Of a stretch of DNA of 64,000 nt, positions 1 to 11,044 are shown one piece after another (the first letter of the stretch is position 1; every line of letters starts with the position of its first letter). Source of the stretch: Proteles cristata cristata. Taxonomy: Eukaryota; Chordata; Mammalia; Carnivora; Hyaenidae. The position numbers and the translations under genes were made by a program. Location of the stretch: NCBI GenBank assembly GCA_017311185.1, contig JAESUZ010003171.1, positions 1,798,001 through 1,862,000 of the forward strand, read 5' to 3'. The notes below the pieces were generated by a model. The model was not told the DNA's origin. It ran no database searches and worked only from the letters and a program-made list of their open reading frames with translations.

Positions 1-1397
1 TATCTGGTTGTTTTGCTAGCAGCTGTGTCATACAAATGGCAATATATTTATTGAAGATAGATGTCTTTTGAAACGGATGCCTCAGCACTTAAAAGCTTAA
101 TGTCAGGCACTTACACTACACTGCATAGGCGGTGGATATATTCATTTGATTGTGGTAATCGTTTCACATTGTATACATATATCAAATCATCACATAAAAA
201 CAATCATGTACAACCTAAATATATACAATTTTTACTTGTTAATGATACTTCAGTAAAGCCAAAGAAAAACAATTATAGAAAGTGGATGATGAGTACTTAA
301 GGATTTATTGTGCTATTCTCTCTACTTTTATACGTTTGAAAGTTTCCACTCTTGAAAAAAATGTTAAAGAAATAAAAAGAATTATAGAATCTTATATCTA
401 AATATCTTAGATCTAAAAGATCTACATCAATCCTACCATAAACCCTTATTTTTTAAGGAAAGAAAGTGAGGCCCAACAGGGCTAAATCACCTTCTGCTGG
501 TGAATGACAGAACCTTGACAGGAAGTGCCTTTTTCATAGTGTCTCTTTCTCTGTTACTGCATGTGCTTTGTGTGTGTGTGTGTACGCGTGTGCGCGTATG
601 TCCCTGTGTCCTTCTATGAGTGCAGTTCACCTGAGATTGAGAGTCTTACGCTTTGTGTAAAGAGTAGGGTATACTTTGAAAGGTAAATCAATACTGATTA
701 CTTAACATGAGAGATTTTCAGAGCAGTAGTAAGTGAAGCTAAATACACAGATCTTGTTGCCTTGGTTAAAAACATCTATTTCAACAGCCACTGTATTGAA
801 ATGTAACTGAAGGTGGACAGAATGTGGAGCAGACACTTGCTCTGTGATGAAATATTTTAAAAGATACATCTTTATTGTTTTAAGCTATTTCTTCATATAT
901 TCCCAAAGAAATTTTGGGATTCAATACCATAGTTTTTCCTTTGTCAGGAAATTCGTATCGTTTGCTCAGAGTGTGGTTTTGCTATCTGTTTGGAAAACAG
1001 AGGTGTTAGAAGAATTCTTCTCAGAAAACAGACTTGGTTAACATGCTAACCCTCCAGAAGCTGCCAGCTCTTCTGGCCTGTTATCTTACGTCTGGCAAGA
1101 GAAGAGACAAGCCTGCAACAGAGGGAGCTAAGAAGTAGTAGAAGTATCTTGGGATACTCAGGGAAGGATAATACATCTTTTCTGTAATGTAATGGTGATA
1201 ACATGTCTGATTCCTACATTCTTAACCTGGGTGAGAAAGGCCATCTACAATAGAAGCTGTGTACTGAATTACCTAATGAGAGCAGAATTCAACTTAGTTA
1301 TCAACAGTAAGTCCTTAAATGAAGACAAAACCAAGCATTTTACCATGAAGAGCAACTTTGAGAGTTAAAAATGGATTCAAAGGGTAACCCTAGATTA
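1..1397. other. intronic or upstream stretch, no gene seen
   Basis: AT-rich non-coding DNA upstream of the first recognised LDAH exon. It contains a short imperfect TG/CG tract at 568-602. Open frames here are short and match nothing I recognise. I see no clear repeat of a named family. Confidence 0.6.
568..602. repeat. imperfect (TG)n microsatellite with CG steps
   Basis: Alternating purine-pyrimidine tract: seven or so TG units, then ACGCGTGTGCGCGTATG. The CG interruptions make it imperfect. Such alternating runs can adopt Z-DNA; no function is shown. Confidence 0.85.
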
Positions 1398-1582
1398 GGG
1401 CTTCTCAAATTGTGGCTGGCATCAGAATCACCTGGAGGATTTGTTAAAACACAAATAGTGGGTTTCACTCCACATTGTTGATTCACATAGTCGTGGGGTG
1501 GGATCTGAGAATTTGCATTTTTAACAAGTTCCTGGGTCATGTTGATGCTGATAGTCCCGGGACCCCATTTTCAGAACTGCTA
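1398..1582 (+). mobile_element. MER5A-type nonautonomous hAT DNA transposon
   Basis: About 185 bp resembling MER5A. The left end reads GGGCTTCTCAAATTGTGGCT, followed by CATCAGAATCACCTGGAG and AATTTGCATTTTTAACAAG; the right end reads CCATTTTCAGAACTGCTACT, the diverged inverted partner of the left end. Inactive, old mammalian insertion. Confidence 0.85.
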
Positions 1583-1946
1583 CTGTAGATCTTCACCAGT
1601 AAACACTAGTGAGGAAAACGAGTAGAAATTAACTGTTGTATGTCTGGATTTCTGGGAAATGTCTTTAGTTCTTGTTTTATTGTTTATTTATAACTTTGAG
1701 TGTGCTTTTTGCTTTGGCTGCTTGTGGACTATTGAATTAAAAACTTAGTAATTAGAGCCTGGTTCCCTAATGAGAACAGTGCCATCTAGAGGCATTAGCC
1801 CAGAGGGCCACCAGAGGGCCAGAGGAAGCTGTGGTTTCTAGAGAGGGTGAATGAATGGGCAACTCATCATCATCAGGGGTTTACTGACAACCTACTTGGT
1901 TATTACATGAAATTCCAGTATCCGCCTTTTAGGTTAGTCCCTTTCT

Positions 1947-2150
1947 AAAAATTTGTTAAAATGTGTGTTTTATTTTCGAGAAAGAGAGCATGCGAGCAGG
2001 AGAGGGACAGGGAGGGAGTAAGACAGAGGATCTGAAGCAGGCTCTGTGCCAACAGCAGAGAGCTCAATGTAGGGCTCAAACTCACAAAGAGTGAGACCGT
2101 GACCTGAGCTCAAGTTGGATGGTCAACCAACTGAACCACCCAGGTACCCC
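1947..2150 (-). mobile_element. tRNA-derived felid SINE, minus strand
   Basis: Antisense copy: T-rich start, GA-rich tract (complement of the CT tail part) and a right end reading CAACTGAACCACCCAGGTAC, the complement of the tRNA-like head. Flanking 16-bp target-site duplication AGGTTAGTCCCTTTCT (1931-1946) and AGGTTAGTGCCTTTCT (2151-2166) with one mismatch. Confidence 0.92.
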
Positions 2151-3660
2151 AGGTTAGTGCCTTTCTCTCTGTGTTCTGAGGAGCCAAAACTTCTGTGCAG
2201 GGCAGTGGGAGTGAGCTCTGGGCCCCACTAGCACCCTCATTTAACCAGGACAGTTCTGCTTTCATCTGTTTTACATAGTGAAGGTTATGTTTTCAAATGC
2301 ATGCCACAGTAGATTGCTTTGGATAGGCAGGACAGATATATTATTCATCATCCAAGATTATTGCTCCAAAGTACAGGTTTTTTGACATGCAAAATATGGT
2401 GTGAAAAAGATGTAATCATTGAGAGAAAGGACATAAGCTATAACCACCCATCAAATGTTGAAAGTATGTTTTGCTTCATATTAGCACATGTTAAAATTAT
2501 GAACAGTTGGAAATAATATTCTAGTTGCACCACATTATCACAATCATAAATTGAGTATAATTGGGAGAACAGATGTTCACCGATGTCAGGAGGGGGTGAT
2601 TCAAGACCAAAAAAAAAAAAAAGCGTGAAAAGAAAATGTGAGGAATTAGAAGTGTAAACTCTTTCTGGCTTTGATTTACTATAGAGTCAGCTTACTTGAT
2701 GGCAGATTCATTATCAACTATTTTAAGTCATTTGTTCAAAAAGTCTAACATAAAAGCTAGAAATCACAGTGGTTTAGTTTCAGCTGATAAAACATTACCT
2801 AAAAAAGTTATACAGTCTTTCAAGTAATGATGAATTTGGGTCATGCTTATCCAAAGAAACAATAAACCACTCCCATTCCAGCATTCAAACAGAAGGAAAG
2901 AGAGAAAAATGGAGTTTTCTCTCTTCCCAGAACCTTGATTGGCAGAGGAAAATGGAGGTAGAATGGAATGGCCAGATGAGCCCAAGGCAAGGACAGTTAG
3001 TCAGTCAAGGCTCAGGGCTCACAGTCATTGGAAATAAACAAGTCTCTATCTGGGAAGAAACAGAAAACCCAACGGCAAAGCAAGAGAGGAAGTTAAGAAT
3101 GAAGCAAATTATAGAATCTTGGGGAAAACAGAAGTAAACAGCACAGCAGAACTAAAGAGAGTGGCATGACAGTCAGTGTCCTGTTACCAGGTCCCTGCCC
3201 CTTTCTCTGTGCATCTTCAGGATCTTCTCACCGCTAATGCAGTAGAACCCAGACTCTTGGTGATGTTCAGTGTCCTCCTTGATCTAGTCCTCCTCGGTCC
3301 TCCTTGGTCTTCCTTCCTGACCTCATTTGTGTCACCTCTCTATAACCACAGACAGCCACAGAACTCATCACTGTCCAGAATTACACCTCAGACTTTGATG
3401 CCTTTGACCTTTGTTATCTGCTGTCACTAACATTATGTTCTCCTTGCTGAATCAATCTCTCTGTCTCTCTCTTGCTCTCTTTCTCTCTCATTTCTTATAT
3501 TTTCCCACCATTGAAAACTTTAGCAGATCATTGGGTTTTGTCAGGTGGAAAGCATAATTTGATGACCCTGGTTTTCACCAACTATTTGGAGAATAATAAT
3601 TAAAAATTATTTTACAAGGCATGTTTGTGGTTTACAAAGGTTTTTCTTTGTTTGATAGTG
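2151..3660. other. 1.5 kb unique intronic stretch
   Basis: No recognised exon. It holds a 14-A run near 2610-2623. The 3180-3430 part is pyrimidine-rich and vaguely resembles L2 3' sequence (CTGACCTCATTTGTGTCACC), too weakly to call. A CT-rich run follows at about 3460-3490. Confidence 0.5.
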
Positions 3661-3661
3661 G

Positions 3662-3892
3662 TTTTTTTTTTTTTTAATTTAATGTTTGTTATTTATTTCT
3701 GAGAGAGCGAGAGAGGCAGCGTGAGCAGGGGAGGATCAGAGAGAGAGAGGGAGACACAGAATCTGAAGCAGGCTCCAGGTTCTGAACTAGTTGTCAGCAC
3801 AGAGCCCAACGCGGGGCTCGAACTCACGAACTGTGAGATCATGACCTGAGCCAAAGTTGGATGCTTAACCGACTGAGCCACCCAGTTGCCCC
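3662..3892 (-). mobile_element. tRNA-derived felid SINE, minus strand
   Basis: Starts with a 14-T run (the A tail), then TTATTTATTTCTGAGAGAGC, and ends CGACTGAGCCACCCAGTTGC followed by CCC. Possible short duplication GATAGTGGTTTT (3653-) and GATAGCAATTTT (3893-). Confidence 0.92.
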
Positions 3893-4710
3893 GATAGCAA
3901 TTTTAAATAGAGTGCCTACCTACATAACTTCACTGTGTTACATCCCTCAAAGGCTCACAGAGTCATACTAATGTTTAGATACAGGCAGCTTATGGAAATA
4001 CTTAGGGGGCCAGGGACAGTCAGGGCCTAGACTATGACAGTATGCTTTCACATCGACTTAGTAAACTCAGGGCACCATCATAAAAGGAAGGCCTTTGGAT
4101 CAGTAAATTAAATAAGCATAAAGAATTAGAGACAGTTCTCATCCACTCTTTCACTGATGTTTGGCATAAACCTAGATAAAAGCCTTTGGGGCCTTTGTAT
4201 TCCATTGAGAATAATGAAGAAGTGAAGAGTAGTTTTCCCTGTAAAAGTAATGGAAGATAGGTAGGAACAGTATGCCAGAGCATTCTTAATTAAAACCTTT
4301 TCTTTTATTTTGAGAAAAAAAATTTTAATGTAGAAAAGTACAAATAATAAGTCCAAGATTCTGTTAGTTGATTTTTTCTTGATAGTTAACACTTTGCCAT
4401 AATTGTCATATTTGCCATAATTGCCCAATTTTTTCTGTTAATAAATAAAACAATGCAGAAAAATTTCCATTTTTATATACTATCTCTAGTTATACTGTGA
4501 TATATTTAGAGTAAATTATATATATAGTGATATGTATGTAATGATGCCCAACATATGATATGTTTTGTGTTTTTAAAGCTTTACCTGAAAAGTAAGTTGT
4601 ATATAGATCTTCCTCAAAGCATTCTTTAAAATATGAAGTGCTGTTTTTAGTCTTTTAATCTCCATATGCAAGTTGTTTAATTGAAGCTATTATTAAGAAA
4701 TAGCTTTGAA
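3893..4710. other. AT-rich unique stretch
   Basis: Very AT-rich (for example 4280-4560). Short open frames exist on the minus strand but they are lysine, leucine and isoleucine rich and have no recognised domain. I see nothing else. Confidence 0.5.
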
Positions 4711-4797
4711 TGGGCATGGAGGAGGGCACTTGTTGGGATGAGCACTGGGTGTTATATGGAAACCAACTTGACAATAAACTACATAAAAAAAAAAAAA
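4711..4797 (+). mobile_element. 5'-truncated young L1 3' end
   Basis: Only about 87 bp of the L1 3' UTR: GGGCATGGAGGAGGGCACTT, then GAGCACTGGGTGTTATATGG, AATAAA and a 13-A tail. The flanks AAGAAATAGC (4695-) and AAGAAATAAC (4806-) suggest a decayed target-site duplication. Confidence 0.88.
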
Positions 4798-5299
4798 GGA
4801 AAGAAAAGAAATAACATTGGAGTAGTGATGGGAGCAGATTGCAAGAGTCCACTAGTTGAGAACTTCTGGTGTGAGAGTGGAGAGCTACTGCCTGTAAACT
4901 CAGTTCCAGCAAAAGGCTCAGGCAGCACCAGTCTCCAATTTTGTTAGTTCTGTGGTCACAGATGACTTGTAAATAAATACCCATTCTGTGACCATATACA
5001 GTAAAACTTCCACATTTCTATTTGATGCATATGTAGACGTACATATATCTGTATGTATAGTAATATATCTTGTTAAATTTAGACCATATGATTGCACTCA
5101 AATACATAGAGTTATACATTTATAGTAATAGGCATTAGTAAAGAATATTTTCTGTGTGTTTATCTCGGTTTATTTGGAGAACACAGTAATTTTCATGAAT
5201 CCAGCGTGCATTACCTTTCAACTGTGATGTAGAAAAAATGTGTTCTTTTCTCCAGGAAATGCTTGCTATATACTTACTTCAGTGTTGTACAATTTTGTT

Positions 5300-5420
5300 T
5301 TTATCTATTTCTGTTTGCTTTTATTAGATTGTGAACTCCTTAAAGGCAATGGGAGTATATTGTATTTATATCTGTATTTTCAAAGTCACCATGAGCCAAG
5401 TAGTCACTGTTTTCTGTCAG
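5300..5420 (+). repeat. L2 LINE 3'-end remnant
   Basis: TTAGATTGTGAACTCCTTAA and GGCAATGGGAGTATATTGT match the L2 3'-end motif (TAGAATGTAAGCTCCATGAG, GGGCAGGGACTTTGTCT). Old and diverged. Confidence 0.6.
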
Positions 5421-5502
5421 AGTGGTCAATTCAGTTAATGTGAAATGGAACAAAATAATAGTTATCGGATTTACCTGTGTCCTGAAGCTGTCAGGGATGG
5501 AT

Positions 5503-5504
5503 AC

Positions 5505-5551
<47 letters not shown>

Positions 5552-5725
5552 GAGTGGGGCGGAGGGGCAAAGGGAGAAAAAGAGAGGGAGACAAAGAATC
5601 CCAAGCAGGCTCCACACAGCCAGCGCAGAGCCCAGTACGGGACTTGAGCTCACAAACTGTGAGATCATGACTTGAGCCTAAATCAAGAGTCGAATATTTA
5701 ACTGATGAACCACCTAGGCACTCCC
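5503..5725 (-). mobile_element. tRNA-derived felid SINE with expanded TTTA tail, minus strand
   Basis: Antisense SINE ending ACTGATGAACCACCTAGGCA (complement of the head). Its A-tail has expanded into a (TTTA) microsatellite of about 11-12 units at 5505-5551. Confidence 0.9.
5505..5551. repeat. (TTTA)n microsatellite
   Basis: About 11-12 uninterrupted TTTA units derived from the AAAT-rich tail of the adjacent SINE; likely length-polymorphic. Confidence 0.9.
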
Positions 5726-6278
5726 ATATTTTGATCTAAAATTGACAAAATTTTAATAACGGGATCGACTTGAATAACTAGGTGAAAAGTAAATAAGAAG
5801 TACTAATATTTCTTAATTCCTCTATTAACTTTGTAGAAATAGATCATAGGTACCTTTGGAAACAAACTCCAGCATCAATAAATGAGCTATAAAGTAAATT
5901 TCATAGAAATAGGCCTAATAAATGGGACCAGGTTCTAAAATGGAATTGTCAGCATCATATTTAAGACTATATCTTGGTAAAGATTATGTTCCAAACATAT
6001 TTTGTTGATTGTAATTTGGAGTGCATTTTTCTAAAGAAAGAATAGCTTAAGTAATTTCTATATTATTATTCTTCTGATTTGAGTACAACTGAATATAATT
6101 TTTTACTGTATTTTGGGAGAATAAGTTAATGATTTTCAGTATTTTTTTCACAGTATATTAATATAATAATTAGCTTGAAAATATGTAGTGAAGTATACAG
6201 CTTTTTTACTTCTAGTTTTTGCTAGTAGAATAATGTCAGATAGCACATTTAAATTTGCTATCAATATTATTTCTAGAA
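5726..6278. other. AT-rich unique stretch
   Basis: AT-rich intronic or upstream DNA with no recognised exon or repeat. Confidence 0.5.
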
Positions 6279-6292
6279 AGTGTTTCTCATTT

Positions 6293-6501
6293 AAATTTTT
6301 TTATTTTAAATTTTTTTTAAATGCTTATTTATTTTTGAGAGAGAGAGAGAGCAGAGGCAGAGAGAGAGGGAGACAAAGAATCTGAAGCAGGCTTTAAGCT
6401 GTCAGCACAGAGCCTGACGTGGGGCTTGAACCCATGAACTCTTGAGATCATGACCAGAGCCAAAGTCAGATGCTCAACCAACTGAGCCACCCAGGCGCCC
6501 C
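6293..6501 (-). mobile_element. tRNA-derived felid SINE, minus strand (left of a pair)
   Basis: Antisense copy ending CAACTGAGCCACCCAGGCGC and CCC. Flanked on the left by AGTGTTTCTCATTT (6279-6292) and on the right by AGTGCTTTCTCCTTT (6503-6517), a degenerate target-site duplication. Confidence 0.92.
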
Positions 6502-6517
6502 GAGTGCTTTCTCCTTT

Positions 6518-6740
6518 TTTTTTTCTTTTTTTTAAACGTTTTATTTATTTCTGAGAGAGAGAGAGAGACAGCATGAGCAGGGGAGGGTCAGAGAGAGAGG
6601 GAGAAACAATCTGAAGCAGGGTCCAGACTCCGAGCTAGCTGTCAGCACAGAGCCTGACATGGGTCTCGAACCCACAAACCGTGAGATCATGACCTGAGCC
6701 GAAGTCAGATGCTTAACCAACTGAGCCACGCAGGCGCCCT
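6518..6740 (-). mobile_element. tRNA-derived felid SINE, minus strand (right of a pair)
   Basis: Second antisense copy, ending CAACTGAGCCACGCAGGCGC and CC. Exact 13-bp target-site duplication TGCTTTCTCCTTT at 6505-6517 and 6741-6753; the left copy is also the right duplication of the preceding SINE, so this SINE entered beside the first. Confidence 0.93.
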
Positions 6741-7079
6741 TGCTTTCTCCTTTAATCTTATTATGACAGCAGACACTAATAAGTGATGTGTTTATCTTGG
6801 GAATCTACCGAGCAGTTCCCAGAGGTAAAGCCAGATTTACTTCTGAAATATTCATTTGAGTAATCTTTTGATTTCAATGTTCATTAAAGCTTATCCAAAA
6901 TATAATCTTTTAGAACCTTATTTCTGCTGTCAGTGAAGTTTTAAATGTTCACTGCATTTAGCTCATTCCCTTTATGTTTATACTAGCCACATAAGTATCC
7001 TTGGTAATAAGGATCCTTGGTGTACATTCGAGGGAGGACATAAATGACAGGAACTGAAGTGACAGCAGTCATAAGTATC

Positions 7080-7290
7080 ATTTCTGTCAGTTTATTCCAG
7101 ACACCTGTGTTCTGTGCTTGAGGAGTGTTGTGCTTACACTCCCAAGGCCTCCTCTGTTATGTATGAGGACACTTAAGCCAAGTTAAGGGACTTGCCCTAG
7201 CCACTCTCTTAGTGAGGTGCTCAGCTGGAATTTAGACCCAGATTTATCTTGCCCCTAGCACCTATGATGTTTACTACACTGTGCTGTCCC
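7080..7290 (+). repeat. MIR SINE
   Basis: Diverged MIR: TCTGTCAGTTTATTCCAGAC, TGAGGACACTTAAGCCAAGT, GACTTGCCCTAGCCACTC and TGGAATTTAGACCCAGAT follow the MIR core order (tRNA-like part, CORE, CAGAGCTGGGATTTGAAC). Confidence 0.75.
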
Positions 7291-7689
7291 AACCAAAGGA
7301 AGATTTTGACATTTTCAAACGTTGTGTATTTTGAAAAATAAATAATTTGGTTTTAGGTATTATAAATGCTTATTTTGGAGTATCTGAGAACAATATGATC
7401 CCTTCTGGGTAGACTGATCAGAGAAGATAAACTGAGAGGGAAACATTAACTACTTAGACTTAAGTGTAATATTAAACAAACATTAGCATTTGGAGCCATC
7501 AGGGGTCCTACCAACGTTAGACTTCCAGATTCTCTCTCTTCCCAATTCTGTGTTTTATGCTGGAACTCCCTGTTAAACAGAGAATGGATTTGAGGCTGAC
7601 ATAGGAAGAAGGATTAGGGCAGAACACGTCTTACCCAAGAGATCAGTAATACCATGGAAAAAGGGAACTAAGCCTCACTGACTGGGTAG

Positions 7690-7960
7690 AAAGGTCTTTA
7701 ATAACTGTATGCCAGGCATTGAGAGACAGAGATAAGAGACATTATAAAATTATAAAGTAGGGATAAATCAGGAGTAGTGTGGTGAGATAAACATGGTTAG
7801 GATGTTGTGGGAACTGAAAGGAAGGCTACTTTACTCCTCGCCTACTGAATCATAAAAACAGCTTCTCAGAGGAGATAACACTTGTTGGGAGTTTGAAGGA
7901 TGAAGAGGAGTTAGCCAGATTAACGGGGAGCTGAGCACCGAAGGAAATGAAAAGAGCACA
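7690..7960 (-). repeat. L2-like old repeat, antisense
   Basis: TATGCCAGGCATTGAGAGAC, then GAGGAGATAACACTTGTTGG, TTGAAGGATGAAGAGGAGTT and AGCCAG follow the order of L2-type antisense repeats. Boundaries are uncertain. Confidence 0.5.
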
Positions 7961-8219
7961 TACAGTAAAACTGAATAGCAGTCCTTTGCAATGAGTTTCA
8001 GGTACCTTTCGAATTAAAGTTCACATAAGTAACTTGTAGGAGTCAAAGGCAAGAAATTTAGTATTCCAGTAATCCAAATGTTAGCAAACAATTTATTATA
8101 CCTTGTGATACTTTGAAATATTACACATAAGTTCATAGGGAAAACCTATTGACGTTTTCTATATGTATAAACAATCAGTGCTGGCAGCATCCTCAGAGAA
8201 TGTCTAGTCAGTACATATT

Positions 8220-8350
8220 TTCATTCCACATGAATATTTACTGAGTGCTAGTCACAGAGGACACAGATGAAAAGATGGACCTTGCCTTCAAGGAGCTCAC
8301 AGCCTACAAGAGGAAATAAGCAGACAATGACACAAGTATGATAAAGTGCT
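8220..8350 (-). repeat. L2 3'-end remnant, antisense
   Basis: TATTTACTGAGTGCTAGTCA, then ACCTTGCCTTCAAGGAGCTC and ACAGCCTACAAG, the usual antisense L2 3' end. Confidence 0.7.
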
Positions 8351-8635
8351 GTAATAAGGATAGAGATTACTGGTTAAACACAAAGGAAGGCTCATTCATT
8401 TTTCTTGAAGATTAGCTAAAGTTTTAATTAGCTCTTGAAGATTCCAGAAGACAGTTCATTTAAGGAAGGAAAGGAAAAAAGGATATTTCAGGTTAAGACT
8501 GCAGGTTAAAAGGAACAACTTACATTTCTTTCTCCTTAAGCCCTTTAGTGAAAGTTCTTCAGCAAACAAAGATTATCTCAAATAATGAAGCACTGTCATG
8601 GGTAGTTGTCTATTAATAAGATAAACTGGCCTAAC

Positions 8636-8822
8636 CAGTGATTCTCAGTGTGTGGTCCTGGGACCAGCAATGTCAACATGTCCTGGAAGCTTAGGAATGC
8701 AAGTTCTCGGGCCCCAACCCAGACCTACTGAACCAGGGAGTTTGGTGGTAGGGCCCTGCAGTCACTGCTTTCATATGTCCTGCAGAGGATTCTGATACCT
8801 GATCATGTTTGAGAAGTAGTGG
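8636..8822 (-). mobile_element. MER5A-type nonautonomous hAT DNA transposon, minus strand
   Basis: CAGTGATTCTCAGTGTGTGG at the left and GTTTGAGAAGTAGTGGCC at the right are inverted terminal repeats. Inside are GGGCCCCAACCCAGACCTAC and AGGATTCTGATACCTGATCA, the complement of the MER5A body. Confidence 0.88.
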
Positions 8823-8849
8823 CCTAAGCAAACTGCAGTTCATGGAATA

Positions 8850-9105
8850 GTTGAAAGTTCTTAGGCTTTGAGGACAGAGAGACCTAGGTTTGAATCTCGC
8901 CTTTCTCACTTAATAGGTGTGTGACTGTCAGCCTATCACTTAATATCTGTGAGCTTTGGGATTTTCATCTATAAAATGAAAACATTAATACTTCCTTTCC
9001 AGGACTATTGTGTAGACTGGTCGATGTAATTTAAATGAAGTGTTTAACACTGTAGTTAGCATATTAGTAGGCTTTAAATAAATGGTGACTGCTACTGTTA
9101 TTAGT
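8850..9105 (-). repeat. MIR SINE, antisense
   Basis: AGACCTAGGTTTGAATCTCG, GTGTGTGACTGTCAGCCTA, TTTTCATCTATAAAATGAAA and ATAAATGGTGACTGCTACTG follow the antisense MIR order. It ends about 80 bp before the LDAH exon at 9183. Confidence 0.82.
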
Positions 9106-9182
9106 TTTCAAAGATATTTTTCCCAGTGAATTTATTACTTTCACTTATTAAGTGAAAACATATTCATATTTTTTGCTTTTAG

Positions 9183-9352
9183 ATTCAAATGCTCCAGGAA
9201 TTAAGGACATCTATGGACTACAAGGTCAAGTGGAACACAAGCTAGCTTTCCTGAGAACTCATGTGCCAAAGGAAATGAAACTTGTGGTCATCGGCCATTC
9301 AATAGGCTGCTATATTTCCCTTGAGATTTTGAAGCTTGCTCCTGAACTCCCA
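9183..9352 (+). CDS. LDAH: LDAH internal exon with the GHSIG nucleophile elbow
   Basis: Internal coding exon of lipid droplet-associated hydrolase, an alpha/beta-hydrolase-fold protein on lipid droplets, linked to cholesterol ester and lipid turnover, with debated enzymatic activity. The acceptor AG is at 9181-9182 after a T-rich tract; the donor is CCA|GTAAGTA with GT at 9353. The exon is 170 nt: it starts with the last two bases of a split codon (probably Asp) and ends in phase 0. The frame reads SNAPGIKDIYGLQGQ, then HKLAFLRTHVPKEMKLVVIG, then GHSIG at 9293-9307 (Ser codon 9299-9301) and ends LAPELP. GHSIG is the GXSXG elbow of the family; equating this Ser with human Ser139 makes the exon about residues 101-156. 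Asp and His of the triad are encoded downstream of the window. The preceding exon was not found in 1-9182. The gene identification is strong; the substrate is not shown by the sequence. Confidence 0.95.
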
Positions 9353-9907
9353 GTAAGTACGGGAGGTGCTTGGTGATTCTTTTGCACAAATCCTCCCTAG
9401 CTTTCCTTTCCCCTTTTGTCTCTTTTTTAATTGATCAGTATAACAGAGAGGGAGGTTATTTGGGAGCTGCCTTTATTTTTGTATTATTGTGGGCCTGTGT
9501 GAGTGTATATATGTTCATACAATTTCCATGTGTTTCAAAAAAATAATATGGTAAGAGGCAGGAATTTTTCCAGATGAATGCCGTTTAATCCTAGGGTTAT
9601 CAAATGTATGGCCAACTAATCTTTGACAAAGCGGGAAAAAGTACCCAATGGTTGTCTGGAATTCTTAAGTTATATGTAACTTGTTGTCTTTTATAAAAAA
9701 ATATTTAAGAGTAGTTACCAGCCATGACCCAGACAAAAATCTGTCTTTATTGGGACAGTATTTTGCAAATGTTCATGCCTCCTTTCAAAAGGAAGAAAAT
9801 TTAGCAGCAGCAGCAGCAGCAGCATCAGTATGCAAACAACAGCTGTCCTTATGGAACACTAAATCTTTATTTAGTCCTAAGTCTGGATCCTTATCTGTTC
9901 TATAGCT
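9353..9907. other. unique intron segment just after the exon
   Basis: AT-rich unique intron DNA with a short (AGC)7 tract; no repeat family recognised. Confidence 0.5.
9803..9823. repeat. (AGC)7 trinucleotide repeat
   Basis: Seven AGC (CAG/CTG) units about 450 bp downstream of the LDAH exon. Short and in intron; no coding role. Confidence 0.9.
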
Positions 9908-10030
9908 TGACATTCATTTATTCATTCACAAATTATTGGGTGCCACTGGGTGTCAGATATTAAATGAGACACTGGAGACACAAAGACCTATTTAAAATGC
10001 CCAAGAAAGCTAGTGAGCTAGAAGAGACTT
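9908..10030 (-). repeat. L2 3'-end remnant, antisense
   Basis: TTCATTTATTCATTCACAAA followed by TGGGTGCCACTGGGTGTCAG resembles the antisense L2 3' end with its TTCA tail repeats. Confidence 0.6.
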
Positions 10031-10109
10031 AAAACAGAAACTCGTACTTTCACTAGCATGTACCATTGAAATGACCTATTGAATGGATGCAATTCACAAC
10101 ATAAAGTAT

Positions 10110-10290
10110 TTCTTTATTTGACAAACATATATTAAACACTGGCCATGTGTCAGGCCCTGAGCTGTGTTTTGAGGACATCCCAGTGAATAAGACAGCCTTT
10201 GAGGTCAGAGAGTCCAAAGTCTAATGGAGGAGACACCCTAACCCATAAGTATGATAACTATGATCTTGGGGTGTGAGGGAGTAATATTTA
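10110..10290 (-). repeat. L2 3'-end remnant, antisense
   Basis: CATATATTAAACACTGGCCA, TGTGTCAGGCCCTGAGCTGT and CCAGTGAATAAGACAGCC match the antisense L2 3' end. Confidence 0.68.
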
Positions 10291-10784
10291 ACGTTGTAAT
10301 CTGAATGCAAGATTGGAAGTGATTCCTTCCTGGAATCTCATTCCATATGATAAAATATATCTAGCAGAGATTCGGAGCTCACTAGGCATTTTCTTTTTCT
10401 ACCAGCTTGGCACAATAATTGCCCTTAGGAAATATACAACTATAGCCTTCACAGCTGTGGTTTTTAACACCAAATGAAAGTTGTTAATTTTCTTTTATTG
10501 GATATAAGAAAATGTATTTTTCATTTCTGAATGTAATTTCGATAAATTCAGGATTGCAGTCCGTTCACTGTATTACTATTTCTATTCCTTTTTTCCCCAT
10601 GGATAAGGCATCTTATTTGGAAAGAAGAGCCTTTATTTTCGTTTTAAGCATTTGGCTTGGCTTCTAATCTCTTTTGTGCCTTCTAACTCTCCTCCAGTGC
10701 TGTGTGATGAGGTTACCATCTTCACAGTGCCCAGCCCTGCCACTCGGTGCTTCTGTTTGCACACTTGCCACAAGCCTTGGTCAC
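10291..10784. other. unique intron stretch
   Basis: AT-rich unique sequence; I see no exon, repeat or regulatory signature that I can support. Confidence 0.5.
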
Positions 10785-10995
10785 AGAGCTAAGACACCTA
10801 GGTTCAAACAGTCGATGCTGTATTTTGTGTGACCTGTGTAGAATTATGGAGTATATCTGTACCTCTGTTTCCTAATGTGTGAAATGAGGATAATAATATG
10901 TTCACCAAAGGATTTTTGTGAGTATTTACATAAAGAAGTAAGAATGGTGTCTAGACCTTAGAAGTTCCCTAATAGGTATTAGCTATTTTTATGAT
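10785..10995 (-). repeat. MIR SINE, antisense
   Basis: GACACCTAGGTTCAAACAGT, TGTGACCTGTGTAGAATTAT, TGAAATGAGGATAATAATAT and TAGGTATTAGCTATTTTTAT give the antisense MIR order. Confidence 0.75.
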
Positions 10996-11044
10996 GACGG
11001 AAATGACAGTGGAACCATTGGCTCACTCACTAGGTTAAGTACTA

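Noticed and set aside
1..9182. the LDAH exon preceding 9183
   Set aside because: I looked for the expected upstream coding sequence and did not find it; the preceding exon is probably outside the window.
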